Both the position numbers and the translations under genes were made by a program. This document shows, in pieces, positions 34,001 to 43,432 of a stretch of 64,000 bases of DNA. Source of the DNA: Nepenthes gracilis (taxonomy: Eukaryota; Streptophyta; Magnoliopsida; Caryophyllales; Nepenthaceae); assembly GCA_033239525.1 (NCBI GenBank), contig BSYO01000030.1, forward strand, positions 9,006,530-9,070,529. Reading direction: 5' to 3'. The notes under the pieces were generated by a model. The model did no database searches, was not told the DNA's origin, and saw only the letters and a program-made list of their open reading frames with translations. Each line of letters starts with the position of its first letter. Within the stretch, counting starts at the first letter, position 1.

Positions 34001-35607
34001 TGTTGTTTGTTGTAAGAGCTAGGGATGTAATGATGACTGTGTTAATGGCCTCTTCATGGATAAATTGATAGTTATTATAATAACTAAACTTAGTCCTTTG
34101 ATAAGTAAATTAAACTAAATCAGTAAGATCACAGTTACTTCGACTCTTAACTACAAAAGTACCTGCAACACTCTGAAATGGTATTACACTTAAACTCCTC
34201 AAGTTAGTAGATCCAGTAGAAAAACCTCCTAACATTTTTTTTTTTAATAACAGACATGTCCAATACTTGGACACGTACCCTTTTCAAGCACTCCATGCCT
34301 GAGTTTTAGTAATTTAGAAAAAGCTTGATCACAACAAAAGAAGATACTGATAAGATTCTAATAACTAAATTTAAGGTGCACATTTCTATGATATGAACTG
34401 AAAGAAGTATATTCTAATATCTATATGCTTATCTTCAGTATCAAATGAAGCATTACATAGTGACCTAATGGTTGAGGACCAAGCAAAACAAAGATTGTAA
34501 TAATCTACGTTTTTATCTCCCACCCCACGTAGATAAAACCTTAACCCTACCACCGTGGTGGTGAGTGCTGAAAAATCAGAAGGAACAACTTCAAAGTGAA
34601 GGAAATCAACGAACACATGTTGGTCAAGATACACAAACCTGGGAACCTGAACCAATACAAAAATCACTACCACGCAGGTCATCGATAAGCTCATTATATA
34701 CTTCTTCTTTTGGAGTATGCGCTGGTACACCAAAATATGAGAACTCTACCACATCCACATCACACCATATGGCTCCAGGCCCCTGGGGAATTGATACAGA
34801 CACTCTTTAAATTTCTGAAGCCAGATATTATGTCAGCAAATGAAGGAATAGTATAATAAAATAAAAAATGATTAAGGTATTCGAAATTCGTATATTCCAA
34901 TTGAGATACTTAGGAGTTTATGTTCTTTATAAATGTGTTGGTTGCTTGATTAGAATTGCAGAGAGAAACAAAATTGGAAAGCGCAACAGAATTAGATTAG
35001 AACGTGTTCAGAATGTCATTAGAAATGGATGATCCTCACAAAAAGGACAAGGTCCTTTGTCATACTGGCGATGCAAACCCAGAAGTGATGAAATAAACAG
35101 CAAAATTATTTCTACCTCAAGAGCAGCTGGTAAGCACTGGATGTGGCTGAGCCATTGGCGGTGAACTTTACGAGCAACAAAAACGAGAATAGCTGGCATA
35201 TCTGTTAAGACACCATGCTGGATTCGAAAACCAACCGCCGTTCCAAGACTAAATCGACGAAGCATTTTACTATGAAACGCCCTAATCGTCATCAGCTCAA
35301 GCAGAGTGGTCGCTTGCTGCCCTGAAGGCAACCGCCCAAAGGTTTCAGGCAAGACCCCTTTCTGAAGGTTACCAAAGTAGTTTGCCCTGTCTTCAGCAGC
35401 GTCATTTAATCGGCTAGATGTGGGCCATGAAAAGTAGGCAGCATTATTCTCGGAGTGCTGACCACTGGATGGAAAGCCTTGACAAGGTGATGGGCAAGAG
35501 GGGAAACTAGTACCGTTGCAGTTATTTCTTTCCAAATCCAAAGCCGATTCTTCTGATTTTGTTGAAACAGGATGATTGGATCTCAGATTCAATCTGCTCC
35601 TCTCCAT
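12634..35607 (-). CDS. NAL1-like: NAL1-like trypsin-fold serine protease (five exons)
   Basis: Joining the minus-strand exons 35607-35116, 34782-34639, 17415-17175, 14862-14362 and 13049-12634 gives 1794 nt, 597 aa plus stop. All introns are GT-AG and the phases agree. The product matches plant NARROW LEAF 1 along its length: N-terminal AAYFSWPTSSRLNDAAEDRA, GTAVGFRI, PPNLGPGVYLGAV, ITDDLWYGIFAG and DLEGDSGSLV. In my numbering the likely triad is His242 (in TNRHVAVD), Asp299 (in RADGAF) and Ser393 (in GDSGS). An offset of eight places these at residues I recall as the triad of rice NAL1 (234, 291, 385). Rice NAL1 controls leaf width, venation and yield and is reported to promote turnover of a TOPLESS-related corepressor; that role is family knowledge, not shown here. 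The basic EPKKQK near the C terminus may aid nuclear import. The gene looks intact; the oddity is the 17.2-kb intron 2. Confidence 0.93.
13776..14099. repeat. Imperfect direct duplication in NAL1-like intron 4
   Basis: The ~150-bp block starting 'catcctttattttat' with 'gaatatctggtacc' and 'acttgtatactagtag' occurs at about 13783-13927 and again at 13958-14099. The copies differ by small substitutions and indels. No coding potential. Confidence 0.85.
14362..14862 (-). CDS. NAL1-like: NAL1-like exon 4 (catalytic Asp and Ser)
   Basis: 501 nt, acceptor TTCCTGCAG, donor GTTTGT after CTTCAAG. It completes the codon of Glu293 and encodes TFVRADGAFIPF, KVGRSSGFTSGTIMAYALEY, DLEGDSGSLVLLTGKNG and PVGIIWGGTANRG. 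This is the core of the protease domain. Confidence 0.94.
14863..17174 (-). other. Intron 3 of the NAL1-like gene
   Basis: 2312-bp GT-AG intron. Apart from a candidate SINE (16114-16270) and an A run near 17035-17053, I see no recognisable element; open frames on either strand show no family motifs. Confidence 0.75.
16114..16270 (-). mobile_element. Candidate tRNA-derived SINE in intron 3
   Basis: Read on the minus strand, GGCTGTACAGTTGGAGGAC (A-box-like) is followed about 35 bp later by TTGGTTCGAAGC, close to the RNA polymerase III B-box consensus GGTTCGANNCC. The sequence ends in a 20-base T run on that strand. Length (~157 bp) and order fit a plant SINE. No target duplication was recognised and the A box has an insertion relative to consensus. 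Confidence 0.45.
17175..17415 (-). CDS. NAL1-like: NAL1-like exon 3 (catalytic His)
   Basis: 241 nt, acceptor CACCTAG, donor GTAATG after CCCAG. It encodes VASQETYGTLGAIVKSR, then GFLTNRHVAVDLDYPNQKMF and ITDDLWYGIFAGSNP. It carries the putative catalytic His with Arg immediately before it. Confidence 0.93.
17416..19384 (-). other. Intron 2 of the NAL1-like gene, part next to exon 3
   Basis: Intron 2 as a whole runs 17416-34638 (17,223 bp). This 2-kb part shows no gene. Short similar blocks containing 'aggtggaaccaa' occur at about 18189 and 18389, a possible old duplication. Confidence 0.6.
19385..19959 (+). repeat. 5' LTR of the compact element
   Basis: 575 bp with TATA-like ctctatataaagatcc. 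It is longer than the 3' LTR because a block beginning 'caaattatcataggattaga' (first at about 19553) is repeated at 19800-19915, followed again by the CT-rich 3' segment. Confidence 0.88.
20375..20864 (+). repeat. 3' LTR of the compact element
   Basis: 490 bp, starts TGATGCAGACATCATGG and ends CTACATCA. It shows extra 'agaagagatttgattttatt' units near its start, a local expansion compared with the other LTR. Confidence 0.88.
20975..21570. repeat. ~218-bp tandem repeat, nearly three copies, in intron 2
   Basis: The block with 'aatgca(t/c)ctttctcttctag', 'aattcttttgaattagaag' and 'gagaagaagggatgtagggc' occurs from about 20975, 21193 and (5'-truncated) about 21385. The first two are spaced ~218 bp. 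The third lacks the first ~75 bp. The array starts about 110 bp after the compact element. Confidence 0.9.
21571..22849. other. Intron 2 spacer between two retroelements
   Basis: About 1.3 kb, no gene or element recognised. A 76-codon plus-strand open frame at 21845 has no known motifs. Confidence 0.5.
22855..23110 (-). repeat. 3' LTR of the minus-strand gypsy element, outer part
   Basis: Begins TGATGCAGGGGAAGAAAAG (the LTR end read in reverse). It is cut at 23110 by the nested element and resumes at 27655-27834, ending 'cccatca'. Undisturbed length would be about 436 bp. Confidence 0.88.
23111..23666 (+). repeat. 5' LTR of the nested element
   Basis: 556 bp, shorter than the 3' LTR because of internal deletions. 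It shares with it 'ccgcttatgaaaaa', 'gagaaggctccgg', the 'aaaggagcaaaagactc' block and the terminal ACGCAACA. Confidence 0.85.
23667..23685 (+). other. Primer binding site of the nested element
   Basis: TTGGCGCCGTCTGTGGGAA directly after the 5' LTR, the position and TGG start expected of a tRNA primer site. I do not assign the tRNA. Confidence 0.7.
23910..23985 (+). pseudogene. gag scrap in the nested element
   Basis: The frame gives DSGELRDYINRKKLSQAH, which resembles PNELRNYLNEKKAMAP in gag of the Tat element at 48085. This short match is the only gag trace found and supports common origin. Confidence 0.5.
24640..24870 (+). repeat. Degenerate short repeats in the nested element
   Basis: Recurring 'cgacc/gaccc' plus 'gaggtc/gaggta' phrases at ~35-45 bp spacing, similar in wording and location to the repeats at 54590-54770 of the larger Tat element. 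Confidence 0.5.
25060..26640 (-). pseudogene. Antisense ORF relic in the nested element
   Basis: Three minus-strand patches match the antisense ORF of the 48085 element in the same order: MATVVLEPHDHSPPDGF (around 26500-26550; VMVILDPHDRAYSPPDGF in the other), WKNKFFFRASPEH (around 26270-26310; WKDKFFFMGVREN in the other) and AKERIASLEDTFLLQ (around 25345-25395; AKRKIASLEDTLKLQ in the other). Frames are broken between patches. The parent domain is the plant 'putative gypsy type transposon' region; its function is unknown. Confidence 0.75.
26865..27649 (+). repeat. 3' LTR of the nested element
   Basis: About 785 bp, start approximate (after the purine tract GGCATGGGGG). Contains TATA-like ccctataaatacaag near 27297 and ends ACGCAACA. 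Confidence 0.82.
28162..28660 (-). pseudogene. Integrase C-terminal remnant of the minus-strand gypsy element
   Basis: The minus strand encodes MVWIRPKRHLHGPISRSQ and GSNNYVIDISSPFGFYNIFY, followed by IANLLTYKG. These match the 'GDLVWIRPERFP... NAYVIDLP... FNVADL' C-terminal domain of plant gypsy integrases. Upstream, MTAKTFAQYLHWLTHQAQ fits the segment just before it. The catalytic integrase core is missing. Confidence 0.8.
28700..29229 (-). pseudogene. Aspartic protease and linker remnant
   Basis: CITVVSTTTISCLGLNVAPH, then IKERCLVPIQFLKYNGHIWC and DVIPIDVGHVILG match plant gypsy proteases (retropepsin-like, Asp-Ser/Thr-Gly site upstream, C-terminal 'D-x-x-H-I-L-L-G'). Here DSYSCI replaces the expected DSGSC, so the catalytic Gly is lost. 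The following frame (28700-28966) is the protease-RT linker. RT should follow but does not. Confidence 0.82.
29436..30480 (-). pseudogene. gag remnant with degenerate zinc knuckle
   Basis: Minus-strand pieces in several frames read like plant gypsy gag: FFEWYDMSKDRRVQFVNLKL, AQLFWKSVEGFIARC, VIEYVAxFDEFWIRC, then YFNCKDFGYIFFKCLSKALL. The last is a CCHC knuckle with the His replaced by Tyr and the first Cys by Phe-Asn context changes. Stops interrupt the frame. Confidence 0.78.
30889..31330. repeat. Low-complexity leader of the minus-strand gypsy element
   Basis: 30889-30960 is T-rich on the plus strand. 31185-31300 is built of GA(C/A/G)-type triplets, so the plus frame reads as an Asp/Glu/Lys-rich peptide and the minus frame as Ser/Leu-rich. 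It lies between the 5' LTR and gag of the minus-strand element. I treat the open frames as composition artefacts. Confidence 0.6.
31490..31879 (-). repeat. 5' LTR of the minus-strand gypsy element
   Basis: 390 bp; left end TGATGGGAAAG (TGATGCAG family with a deletion), right end CCGCATCA. Minus-strand TATA-like sequence near 31644. It matches the left LTR through the 'aaaataaaatcaaatc' repeats. Confidence 0.87.
31885..34638 (-). other. Intron 2 of the NAL1-like gene, part next to exon 2
   Basis: About 2.75 kb with no recognisable gene or element. Short open frames lack family motifs. Confidence 0.65.
34639..34782 (-). CDS. NAL1-like: NAL1-like exon 2
   Basis: 48 codons, phase 0 on both sides. 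It encodes GPGAIWCDVDVVEFSYFGVP and ends GSDFCIGSGSQ. The acceptor is CCCCAG before GGGCCTGG and the donor is GTTTGTG. It is followed by the transposon-filled intron. Confidence 0.9.
35116..35607 (-). CDS. NAL1-like: NAL1-like exon 1 (coding)
   Basis: 164 codons, from ATG at 35607 to the donor GTAGAAAT after Glu164. The start MERSRLNLR is typical of eudicot members. The open frame runs on past the donor to 35008, but the residues after Leu-Glu lose similarity to the family, so the splice is preferred. Confidence 0.92.
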
Positions 35608-35628
35608 ACTTGAGTTTTCACGAATAGT

Positions 35629-35658
35629 TTAATCACAAGCAAGAATCCTGTTATTCAT
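35629..35658 (-). other. Possible short upstream ORF before the NAL1-like start
   Basis: A 9-codon frame (MNNRILACD, stop TAA) ends 21 nt before the main ATG. If the transcript leader includes it, it could lower translation. The transcription start and any leader intron are unknown, so this is a possibility only. Confidence 0.35.
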
Positions 35659-35718
35659 TGCAGAACTTGAAGGGTCAAACAGTTCCGAAGGTTCATCAGT
35701 AATCAGGGTAAACTTCTG

Positions 35719-35862
35719 TTTACCATAATTACAGACAATAAAACTACTCTTAGACTCTGAAACTTACAGCAAAACTAAAATACATAGAAGTTTATCATAA
35801 TTACAAACAATAAAACTACTCTTAGACTCTGAAACTTACAGAAAAACCAAAATACAGAGACT
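35719..35862. repeat. 72-bp direct duplication upstream of the NAL1-like gene
   Basis: The block 'tttacc/tcataattacagacaat' with 'aaaactactcttagactctg' occurs at 35719 and 35791, nearly identical. It lies ~110 bp upstream of the start codon, in the leader or a leader intron. Confidence 0.88.
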
Positions 35863-38266
35863 GCAAGTTGAGGATCCATGAAATGACCAGAATCCATATC
35901 CATAAATGTAGAAGTAAAAGCTTTCAGTTGGAATGAACAAATTATTTGCGGTTTTATCCAAATGTGAATTGCAACTAAAGATGCTGAGGATTATCAACTG
36001 GGAGAGAAAGGATCAAGAGAGAGAAATAAAACAGAGCGAAACCAAGGCGCCCACTTCAAGTTAGCACCTGATAATTTCAGAGACAGAATTGTCAGTGGCA
36101 GTAGACCTTTAAGGCCAATCATGTCAGATAAATTGGTTGCTACTGTAAACATTTCTATCCAAATAATGTTAAAAAGTTTTCACATTTATCATGATTATTT
36201 ATTTATATGATCAATTCTCTATGTTTAAAAATGTACAAACAAAATTATGATAAGATTAATCTTTTGAACTCTAATTATTTATAAGCTATTATCATAAATA
36301 TTTTTAAACATAGACCATTCAGATAAGATGAGATGTTTGTAATCTAATTAAAAAAAGTATATATTATGTTAAATTGCTAAAGAAAATAGTTAAATTTATG
36401 TTCAATTGTGGTGGTGTCACTATGGTAAACATGTATCTATTCATTGTAGAATGAGTTTACTGAAAGAATTTGATTTAGGGGCTCTTATATAAAAACTTTG
36501 CCTGAATTTTAAGGATTTAATACTTATGTAAGATATGTGCAAATCATTATAATATCACCTTAATATCTTATATACGAAACATTATACTTTGATATTTCTA
36601 ATCAATATCCAAGAGCCGGATACTTGGAGGTAATCATGACGATGAAATGAGAAGCATAAAGAGATAAATGAGTGATTAATATAAGATTCTAAAAAAGAGA
36701 TATATCAAAAAATTAATTAAATTAAGATTTCATAAATTATTTATATATTTGATCTTAACAACCATCGTCAGCTAACTTAGTCAAAGTATAAATACAAAAT
36801 AAATACATCTATATAATTCTCTTAAGTCAAAAGATGTCTAAATTAATCAAAACCACCGCAAAATATACTTGGCATTGTAAAAAAGAATAGAAATGAGTTT
36901 TAAACTTTATTAATTGAATCATTTATTTAAAATCATAAATACATATAAGAAAATATCATAGGGATTGATATTTTTTTTATCCCAAGTTTGTTCAACAGAC
37001 AAAATGATGGTGGGATTGAAGCACAACAAATTTTGTAGAAAGAATCTATAAATAAATGATTGTTTTGTCCACTCTATCTATAAATTCATGATATACTATT
37101 AAGTATCACTTATAATTTATAAAAGTTTCTAATTAGTTATTTTGAATATCCAATTTTGATGAGAATTGAAAGACCTAAATTTACTTATAATCCTAAAAAT
37201 ACCAATAAAATTATGACTAAATGAAGAGCACTCTCCAAAAAGCTCCTTAACTAGCTGGAAGAGATTAACATTTTTTCTACTATCAATTGGATGTTAAGTA
37301 TAATGGACTGTACACTTTACACCATCAAACTTACTGTATAAGTAGTATTGGGGTTAAGTGTTAATCCCATTATGGAATTGAGAAGTTCATAATTATTATA
37401 AGAGGCAAGGAGATATTCTGATGGACAAATTTGGGCTCAAGAATTGAGTGCTAGCAGTCTAGCACACATACTTAATAATTTTGGTTTTGTTCTTGGTTTA
37501 ATTTTGACAAAATTGAAGAAAGCAAAACAACAAGAAGTTCAGATTATCAGTGCAGACACCAACTAGACATTTATATGATTGATCATCACTTCTTTAAATA
37601 GGGGATTTGCATCAACTTGCATATATCTTATTTGTAGAAAGTCCAAAGATTTGATCTTACAAACAATGAAAAATTTTAAATTTGGTTACGTTTTGCACAT
37701 TGATTTCCTTGCAAGAATTGGAGAAATAACAGTGAAATATTCAGATAATGAACAGAAATGCTCAAGTTCAACACCCAAGAGTAGCCAATTCTAGTATCTA
37801 TCACATGATAAATCATAATGTTAGGTTACCCAAATCATTTAGGGTGCTTTTCCTTATAACCTATGCTATCTATTGTCAGACCCAATACAAAACATAAATA
37901 TAACGAATTTAAATACTTAACCAAGTATCGGAACGTAATACTACAATAAATATTATTAAACAATTCCAAAATTAACCACAAAGTCCCACACTTTGCCTAA
38001 ATCCTCCTTGTTTGACTTGATCATCAAATTATTTACTTGGTTATAACATTCCAAATATTTTTGGATTAATTATTATAAATTACATAATAATTATAAGGTT
38101 ATTTTAGAAGAAATAAGTAAATATATATATATTTAATTAGACAAACACTTATATTGGACTTAATTAGCTTGAGTTTTAGTATTTGAACTCGATATTTTAG
38201 ATTTAGTTGTCCTATTAGTAGGCTCAAATATTTGTGGTCATGCTAGTAAAAACATACCAAAAGTAA

Positions 38267-38300
<34 letters not shown>

Positions 38301-38751
38301 GGTGAAAGAAAGAAAGAAAAGATAAAACTAATGAAAGAAGGACGAGGAGGAAAGGAAAAGAAAGAGAGGAAGGCGAGGCAGCAGATTGTCGACAAAGGAG
38401 AAAGAACTCGATGCTAAAAAAGAAAACAAATAATTCTACATGCGATTTGCCCTTTATTATTTAAAGAAGATAGTGGCATTAGGAGAAAAAAAGCCGGTCA
38501 TAAATTGAAAGGAGAAGTTGCCGCCGTCACTGGAAGAAAAGTAAGAAATTGAGGTAAGTAAATTCTTCTCCTCTTATTATTGATCGTATTCCCTTACTGG
38601 ATGCCTTGATTTCGTGGGATTCGACTGCATTTCGTTGTAAGCCAATCGTTGGATAGAAACAGAGCCTTCGGCTCGGGTGATTAAGAATAATGAGATTAAG
38701 GCATAACAATCAGTATATTGATGCTATAAAACCTTGTTTACATGTTAGAAG
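35863..38751. other. Upstream region of the NAL1-like gene and intergenic DNA
   Basis: 36001-36040 is pyrimidine-rich on the minus strand (tctctctcttgatcc), a common feature near plant transcription starts. From 36120 on the DNA is AT-rich with no gene seen. A 71-codon open frame at 37579 is unassigned. Confidence 0.45.
38267..38300. repeat. (AAT)n microsatellite
   Basis: 34 bp of uninterrupted AAT repeats, about 11 units; likely length-polymorphic. Confidence 0.95.
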
Positions 38752-39455
38752 TATTGGGGTCACTCCCTTATGGGAATATGGCCACGAACTTTTACGCAGA
38801 TGTGGTCCGTGGACTTATGAGCTAATCATCAGAGGATTCTAAAAATGGACGAGGACATTATGTAATGTCCAAATACTTTTCTCAATTGAAGGCCCGAGGA
38901 TTTGATCGTAGAAAGCATATGTGGAAGCCAACTCAGAAGATTTATTGAGCAAGCGAGATTTGCAAAAATATGCACAGTCTTTGCAGAGTGGGGGCCATTT
39001 GTGCAAGGCAAGACAATCTGCAGTGTCGTTGCAGAGTTGTACGTACACCATGCTACTACTTGTACGTGTGTCCTCCACGTTGACTTGGCTGACACTTTCA
39101 ACAGCCAGTATATATATATATTGTGTAGTGTGCCTGGGTGTGTAGTGTAAGTGTGTGAGAAAGAGAAAAAAAAGAGTGGAAGAAAAGTGAGAGTAATGAG
39201 TGAAAAAACAAAGTGCGAGTTCTTTGTATACTTGTACTCTATTCTTCATTTTTGCCTCTTGGGCTTGTGTAACCGTATGGTTTGTATAACTATAAATCTT
39301 ATATAGTGGATCTGTATATGGATTAAGTGTTATGTAATTTTTTTTCCTTATTTAAAAAGAGGTTTCCATGTAAAACTTCTTGTGCGTTCTCCCCTTTCCT
39401 CCCATATTATGTGTTTGTGTGCATTCTGTCCGTCCGATCATTTTTACCCCCTGCA
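38752..39455 (+). repeat. 5' LTR of the copia element
   Basis: 704 bp from TATTGGGGTCACTCCC to CCCCCTGCA, with a TATA-rich stretch at 39110-39121 as likely core promoter. Contains 'gagtgg' purine-rich repeats and the direct phrase 'cgttctcccctttcctccc' near its end. Confidence 0.88.
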
Positions 39456-39609
39456 ACTAGTATTAGAGAGCATGATTTGATAAGATTTCGATCGAATGAC
39501 GTCATCGTCTTCAAAGAAACTACCATTCAGTATAGGACAGTTTAACCGATAAGGTAACTTCATTCTTTGGTAAGAAAGGGTAAAAAACATCTTTACCCGA
39601 AAAGGAATA

Positions 39610-40320
39610 ATGAAAGTGTTAAAGAAAAAGGATGAAAAGCTAGAGAATTTGACCGATGATGAATGGCAAGATAAAAGAGATCTTACTAACTGCATTATTA
39701 AGCTACGCCTGGCGGACAGGAGGTCCCAAGCTTATCTGACCCAACGGAGGTTTGGGAAAAACTTAAAAGTCGATAAAAGTCCAAGTCATTGACTACAAGG
39801 CTGCAAGTGAAGAAGCAGTTTTATGGACTGTGCCTGTCTGAAGAAAAAATTTTTGAGAAGTATCTGGATGAGTTTAATCAGATTTTAATGTAGATGACAA
39901 CGCTTGATGAGGTGATCAAAGAGGTAGATAAGGCATTGGGAAGGATAAGGCGCTTGATCACATCGTCACAACATTACTTTTTGGAAAATATACGCTTAAG
40001 TTGGATAAGGTGATTACTTCCCTACTTATGAATGAGTCCAGGTAGTCTTAAGGGACCTTCACCTCGGTTTTCGAGGTATCCGTGACAGAATCACGAGGAA
40101 TGAGTAGAGGTCATGGTACGAAGTCTGGAGGGAAGGGTTGGAGTAAGTCTACCTTAAAGTTTCAAAACTTTGAGTGCCATTATTGTAGTAAGAAATGCCA
40201 TATCAAGAAATATTGTTACAAATAGAAACATAAAAGTGCTAAGAAGGAGAAAGGAGAAAAAGGACAAGGTGAAGAAAAGTCCTCAGTCTCAATAATCATA
40301 GGAGGCGAGCTTCTGTTAAC
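39610..40320 (+). pseudogene. copia gag remnant
   Basis: The frame opens MKVLKKKDEKLENLTDDEWQ, the usual start of UBN2-type copia gag. CHYCSKKCHIKKYC (about 40172-40213) is the CX2CX4HX4C knuckle. Stops and frameshifts interrupt the middle. Confidence 0.85.
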
Positions 40321-40327
40321 AAGTGAA

Positions 40328-40669
40328 GTGAATGACATTGTAAATCTAGCTAAAGAGGCAACCAACTGGGTGGTGGATTCTGGCGTATCCATCCACGTCA
40401 CCTCACGAAGAGAGCTCTTTACATCTTATATTCCGAGTGTTTTTGGAGTGTTGAAGATGGATAGTATGGAGACATCCAGAGTTGTTGGCCGTGGTGACGT
40501 GTCTTTCGTCACTAACAATGGAACGCGACTGATCTTGAGGGACATCCGATATGTTCCTGACATTCGAATGAATATCATCTCAGTAAGAAGACTAGATTAT
40601 ATTGGCTTTTGCAATGTCTTCTGTGATGGAGGATATAAACTAACCAGAGGGTCTCTAGTAGTTGCCTGA
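40328..40669 (+). pseudogene. copia protease remnant
   Basis: NWVVDSGVSIHVTSRRELF carries the D-S-G-x-S active site of copia proteases, followed by RDIRYVPDIRMNIISVRRLD, matching the conserved 'VLYVPxLxxNLLSVxxL'. This segment is open for 113 codons. Confidence 0.87.
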
Positions 40670-40734
40670 GGTAGGAAAATGTTGGGGCTTTACGTGCTGC
40701 AGGCTTCTGTTGAGGTAGGTGAGGTAAACGCTGC

Positions 40735-41820
40735 TAGCACTGTGGAGACTTCGGACTTGTGGCAGCGCCGACTTGGCCACATTAGCCAAAAAGGATAATG
40801 TCATCTGGCCAAGAAGGGTCTTATATTGGACGTAAAGGTAGTTGAGCTAAGGACATGTCCTTATTGTCTTGTGGGAAAGCATAGGAGAATTTCTTTTCGA
40901 GGAGACTCGCCCTCCAAAAAGACTAAGGTGCTTGAATTGGTACATACTGATATATGTGGACCGTTTAAGGAGACCAATGACAACTGATATATATTTGGTG
41001 GCATTCAGTATTTCGTGTCTTTCATTGACGACTGTCCCAGAAAATTGTCCATTTACCCACTAAAGACCAAGGACTAAGTTCTCGATACATTTGAACACTT
41101 TCATACTTTGGTAGAATGTCAGATAGGGAAGAAGTTGAAGACCGTCCGAAGTGACAACGGGGGTGAGTATATTGGGGTATTTGATACTTACTGCCAGTCT
41201 CATGGTATTAGATATTAGAAGACGTAACAAAAAACGCCACAGTTAAATAGTGTGGTTTAGTGGATGAACCGCACGTTGTTAGAAAGGGAAAGGTGTATAC
41301 TTTCAGAAGAAAAGTTTCGAGGATTCTTTTGGGCTGAAGCCCTATGGACGGCGGCCTATATTATTAATAGGTCGCCCAATAAACTCTTGAATGGTAAAGC
41401 TCTCAAGAAGATATGGTTAGAAAAAGAGTTGTCCTATGACCATCTTAGAGTATTTTGGTGTAAGGCTTTTGTGCACATTTCCAATGATAAAAGAACCAAG
41501 CTAGAGGCAAAGGCTAATTTGGGGTTCAGATTTTATGACCCAGTAGAAAAGAAGCTTGCTCGATCACGGGATGTGGTCTTTATTGAAAAAAAGACCATTA
41601 AAAATATTAAAAAAGATAAGAAGACTTTATTTGACACTGGCCGGACGGACAAAGTAAGTGTTGAAACTGTCCGTCTAGTACCTCTTCAGTTTGAGGACGA
41701 TGACACAAGAGTAACCGAGGACAATAATGAGGTAGTCACTGTGCCTCATGAGGATCAGAATGAAGTTTCTCCTCAATCGGTCGAGGAAATTATTGTCCGA
41801 CGATCTATAAGGGACAGATG
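40735..41820 (+). pseudogene. copia pre-integrase and integrase remnant
   Basis: LWQRRLGHISQKG and CPYCLVGKHRRISF form the H/C zinc-binding pre-integrase part. Further on come HTDICGPF, YFVSFIDDCPRKL, VRSDNGGEYIG and FWAEALWTAAYIINRSPNK. The catalytic D-D-E region can be followed but is broken by stops and frameshifts. 41264-41821 is open for 185 codons. Confidence 0.87.
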
Positions 41821-41859
41821 ACTATCCGTACGTCTGCCGTCTAATGAGTACATCCTACT

Positions 41860-43425
41860 CACTGACGGAGGAAAACTCGAGAACTTTGAAGAGGTAGTGA
41901 AGCATGAGTACAAGGCTGAATGGATGAAAGCCATGCAAGAGAAGATTGGTTCTCTGCATGAGAATCATATATTTGAGTTGGTAGAATTGCCGAAGGGAAA
42001 GCGTGCACTGAAGAACAAATATGTATTTCGACTGAAGACAGATGAAAGTACCTCAAATTTGAGGTACAAAGTAAGACTAGTGGTAAAAGGATTTAATTAA
42101 CGAAAAGGGGTTAATTTCAATGAAATATTTGCCTAAATTGTAAAAATGTCTTCGATATGGGTAGTGCTCGGTCTGGCTACTATTCTGAACTTGGAGGTAG
42201 AGTAGCTAGATGTCCAGGACGGTATTTCTTCATGGTAATTTTGAAGAAGAAATTTGCATTGAGCAACCAGAGGGTTTTTAGGTTAATGGGAAGGAACACC
42301 TAGTCTGCCCTTTAAGAAAAAGCCTGTATGGACTGAAATAAGTTCCAAGGCAGTGATACAAGAAGTTTAAGTCTGTCATGGTTCTGACCATTTTGTTTTT
42401 GTGTAGAAATTTTCTTAGAATGACTTTATTATTCTCCTCATTTATGTGGATAACATGCTTGTAATTGGCCAAAATAGTACTCGGATTGAGGAACTTAAGA
42501 AGTAGCTCGGACGGTCATTTGCAATGAAGGATTTTGAGCTAGCGAAACAAATTCTAAGGATTAAAATTATTCACGATCGAGAGGCAAGAAAGTTATAGCT
42601 GTCTCAAAAGAGTTACATTAAGAAGGTACTCCGGCGCTTTAATATGGATAAGTCCAAATTACTAAGTACACCGTTGGTAAGTCACTTGAGGCTAAGTAGT
42701 GCGCAGTGTTCGTCCACAAATATTGAGAAGGCCAACATGAGAAGTATACCTTACTCCTCGGCTATAGGCAGCTTGATGTATGCAACAGTATGCACAAGGT
42801 CGGACATTGCGCATGCTGTTGGTACAATTAGCTATTTTCTGTCAAAGCCAAGTAGGGAGCACTGGTCTGCAGTGACATAGATAATGAGATATTTTTGAGA
42901 GATTTCTAAGTTGTGTCTATGCTTTGGAGATACTAAGCCTCACCTAGTTGGCTACACGAATGCCGATACGACAGGTGATGTTGACTCTAGAAAATCCACA
43001 TCGGGATACTTGATAAAATTTGTTGGAGGAGCAGTCTCCTAGAAGCCAAAGCTACAGAAGTCTGTTGCCCTTTTTACCATTAAGGCTGAGTATATTGTAG
43101 TGACCGAGGCCTGCAAGAAGATACTTTAGATGAAAAAGTTCATGCAAGAGCTAGACTTCAAGCAAGAAAAATATATGGTTCTTTGTGATAGTCAAAGTGG
43201 TATGCATCGCTGTAGAAATTCCTCATCCCATTTGAGATAGAAACACATTGACATTCGATATCATTGGGTAAGAGATATTATTGATGAAGGGCGGATGTTA
43301 GTAGAGAAGGTCCGATCAGATGAAAATGGGTCAAACATGACAACCAAAGTTTTACCCAAGGGAAAGCTTGAAATTTGTTGGGACATCGTTGGGCTAACTA
43401 ATTCTATTCCCACACGGTCGTGAGG
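41860..43425 (+). pseudogene. copia reverse transcriptase and RNase H remnant
   Basis: EWMKAMQEKIGSLHENHIFE, KYVFRLKTDES and SLYGLK fit the RT start; 'YVDN' at about 42443 stands where YVDD is expected. RNase H shows HLVGYTNADTTGDVDSRKST, IKAEYIVVTEACKK and KHIDIRYHWVRD. Several stops lie where Gln or Trp is expected. Confidence 0.87.
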
Positions 43426-43432
43426 GAAAGTT

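Noticed and set aside
35008..35115. Extension of NAL1-like exon 1 to the in-frame stop at 35008
   Set aside because: Residues past Leu-Glu do not resemble the family, and a GT donor lies exactly where similarity ends and resumes in exon 2.
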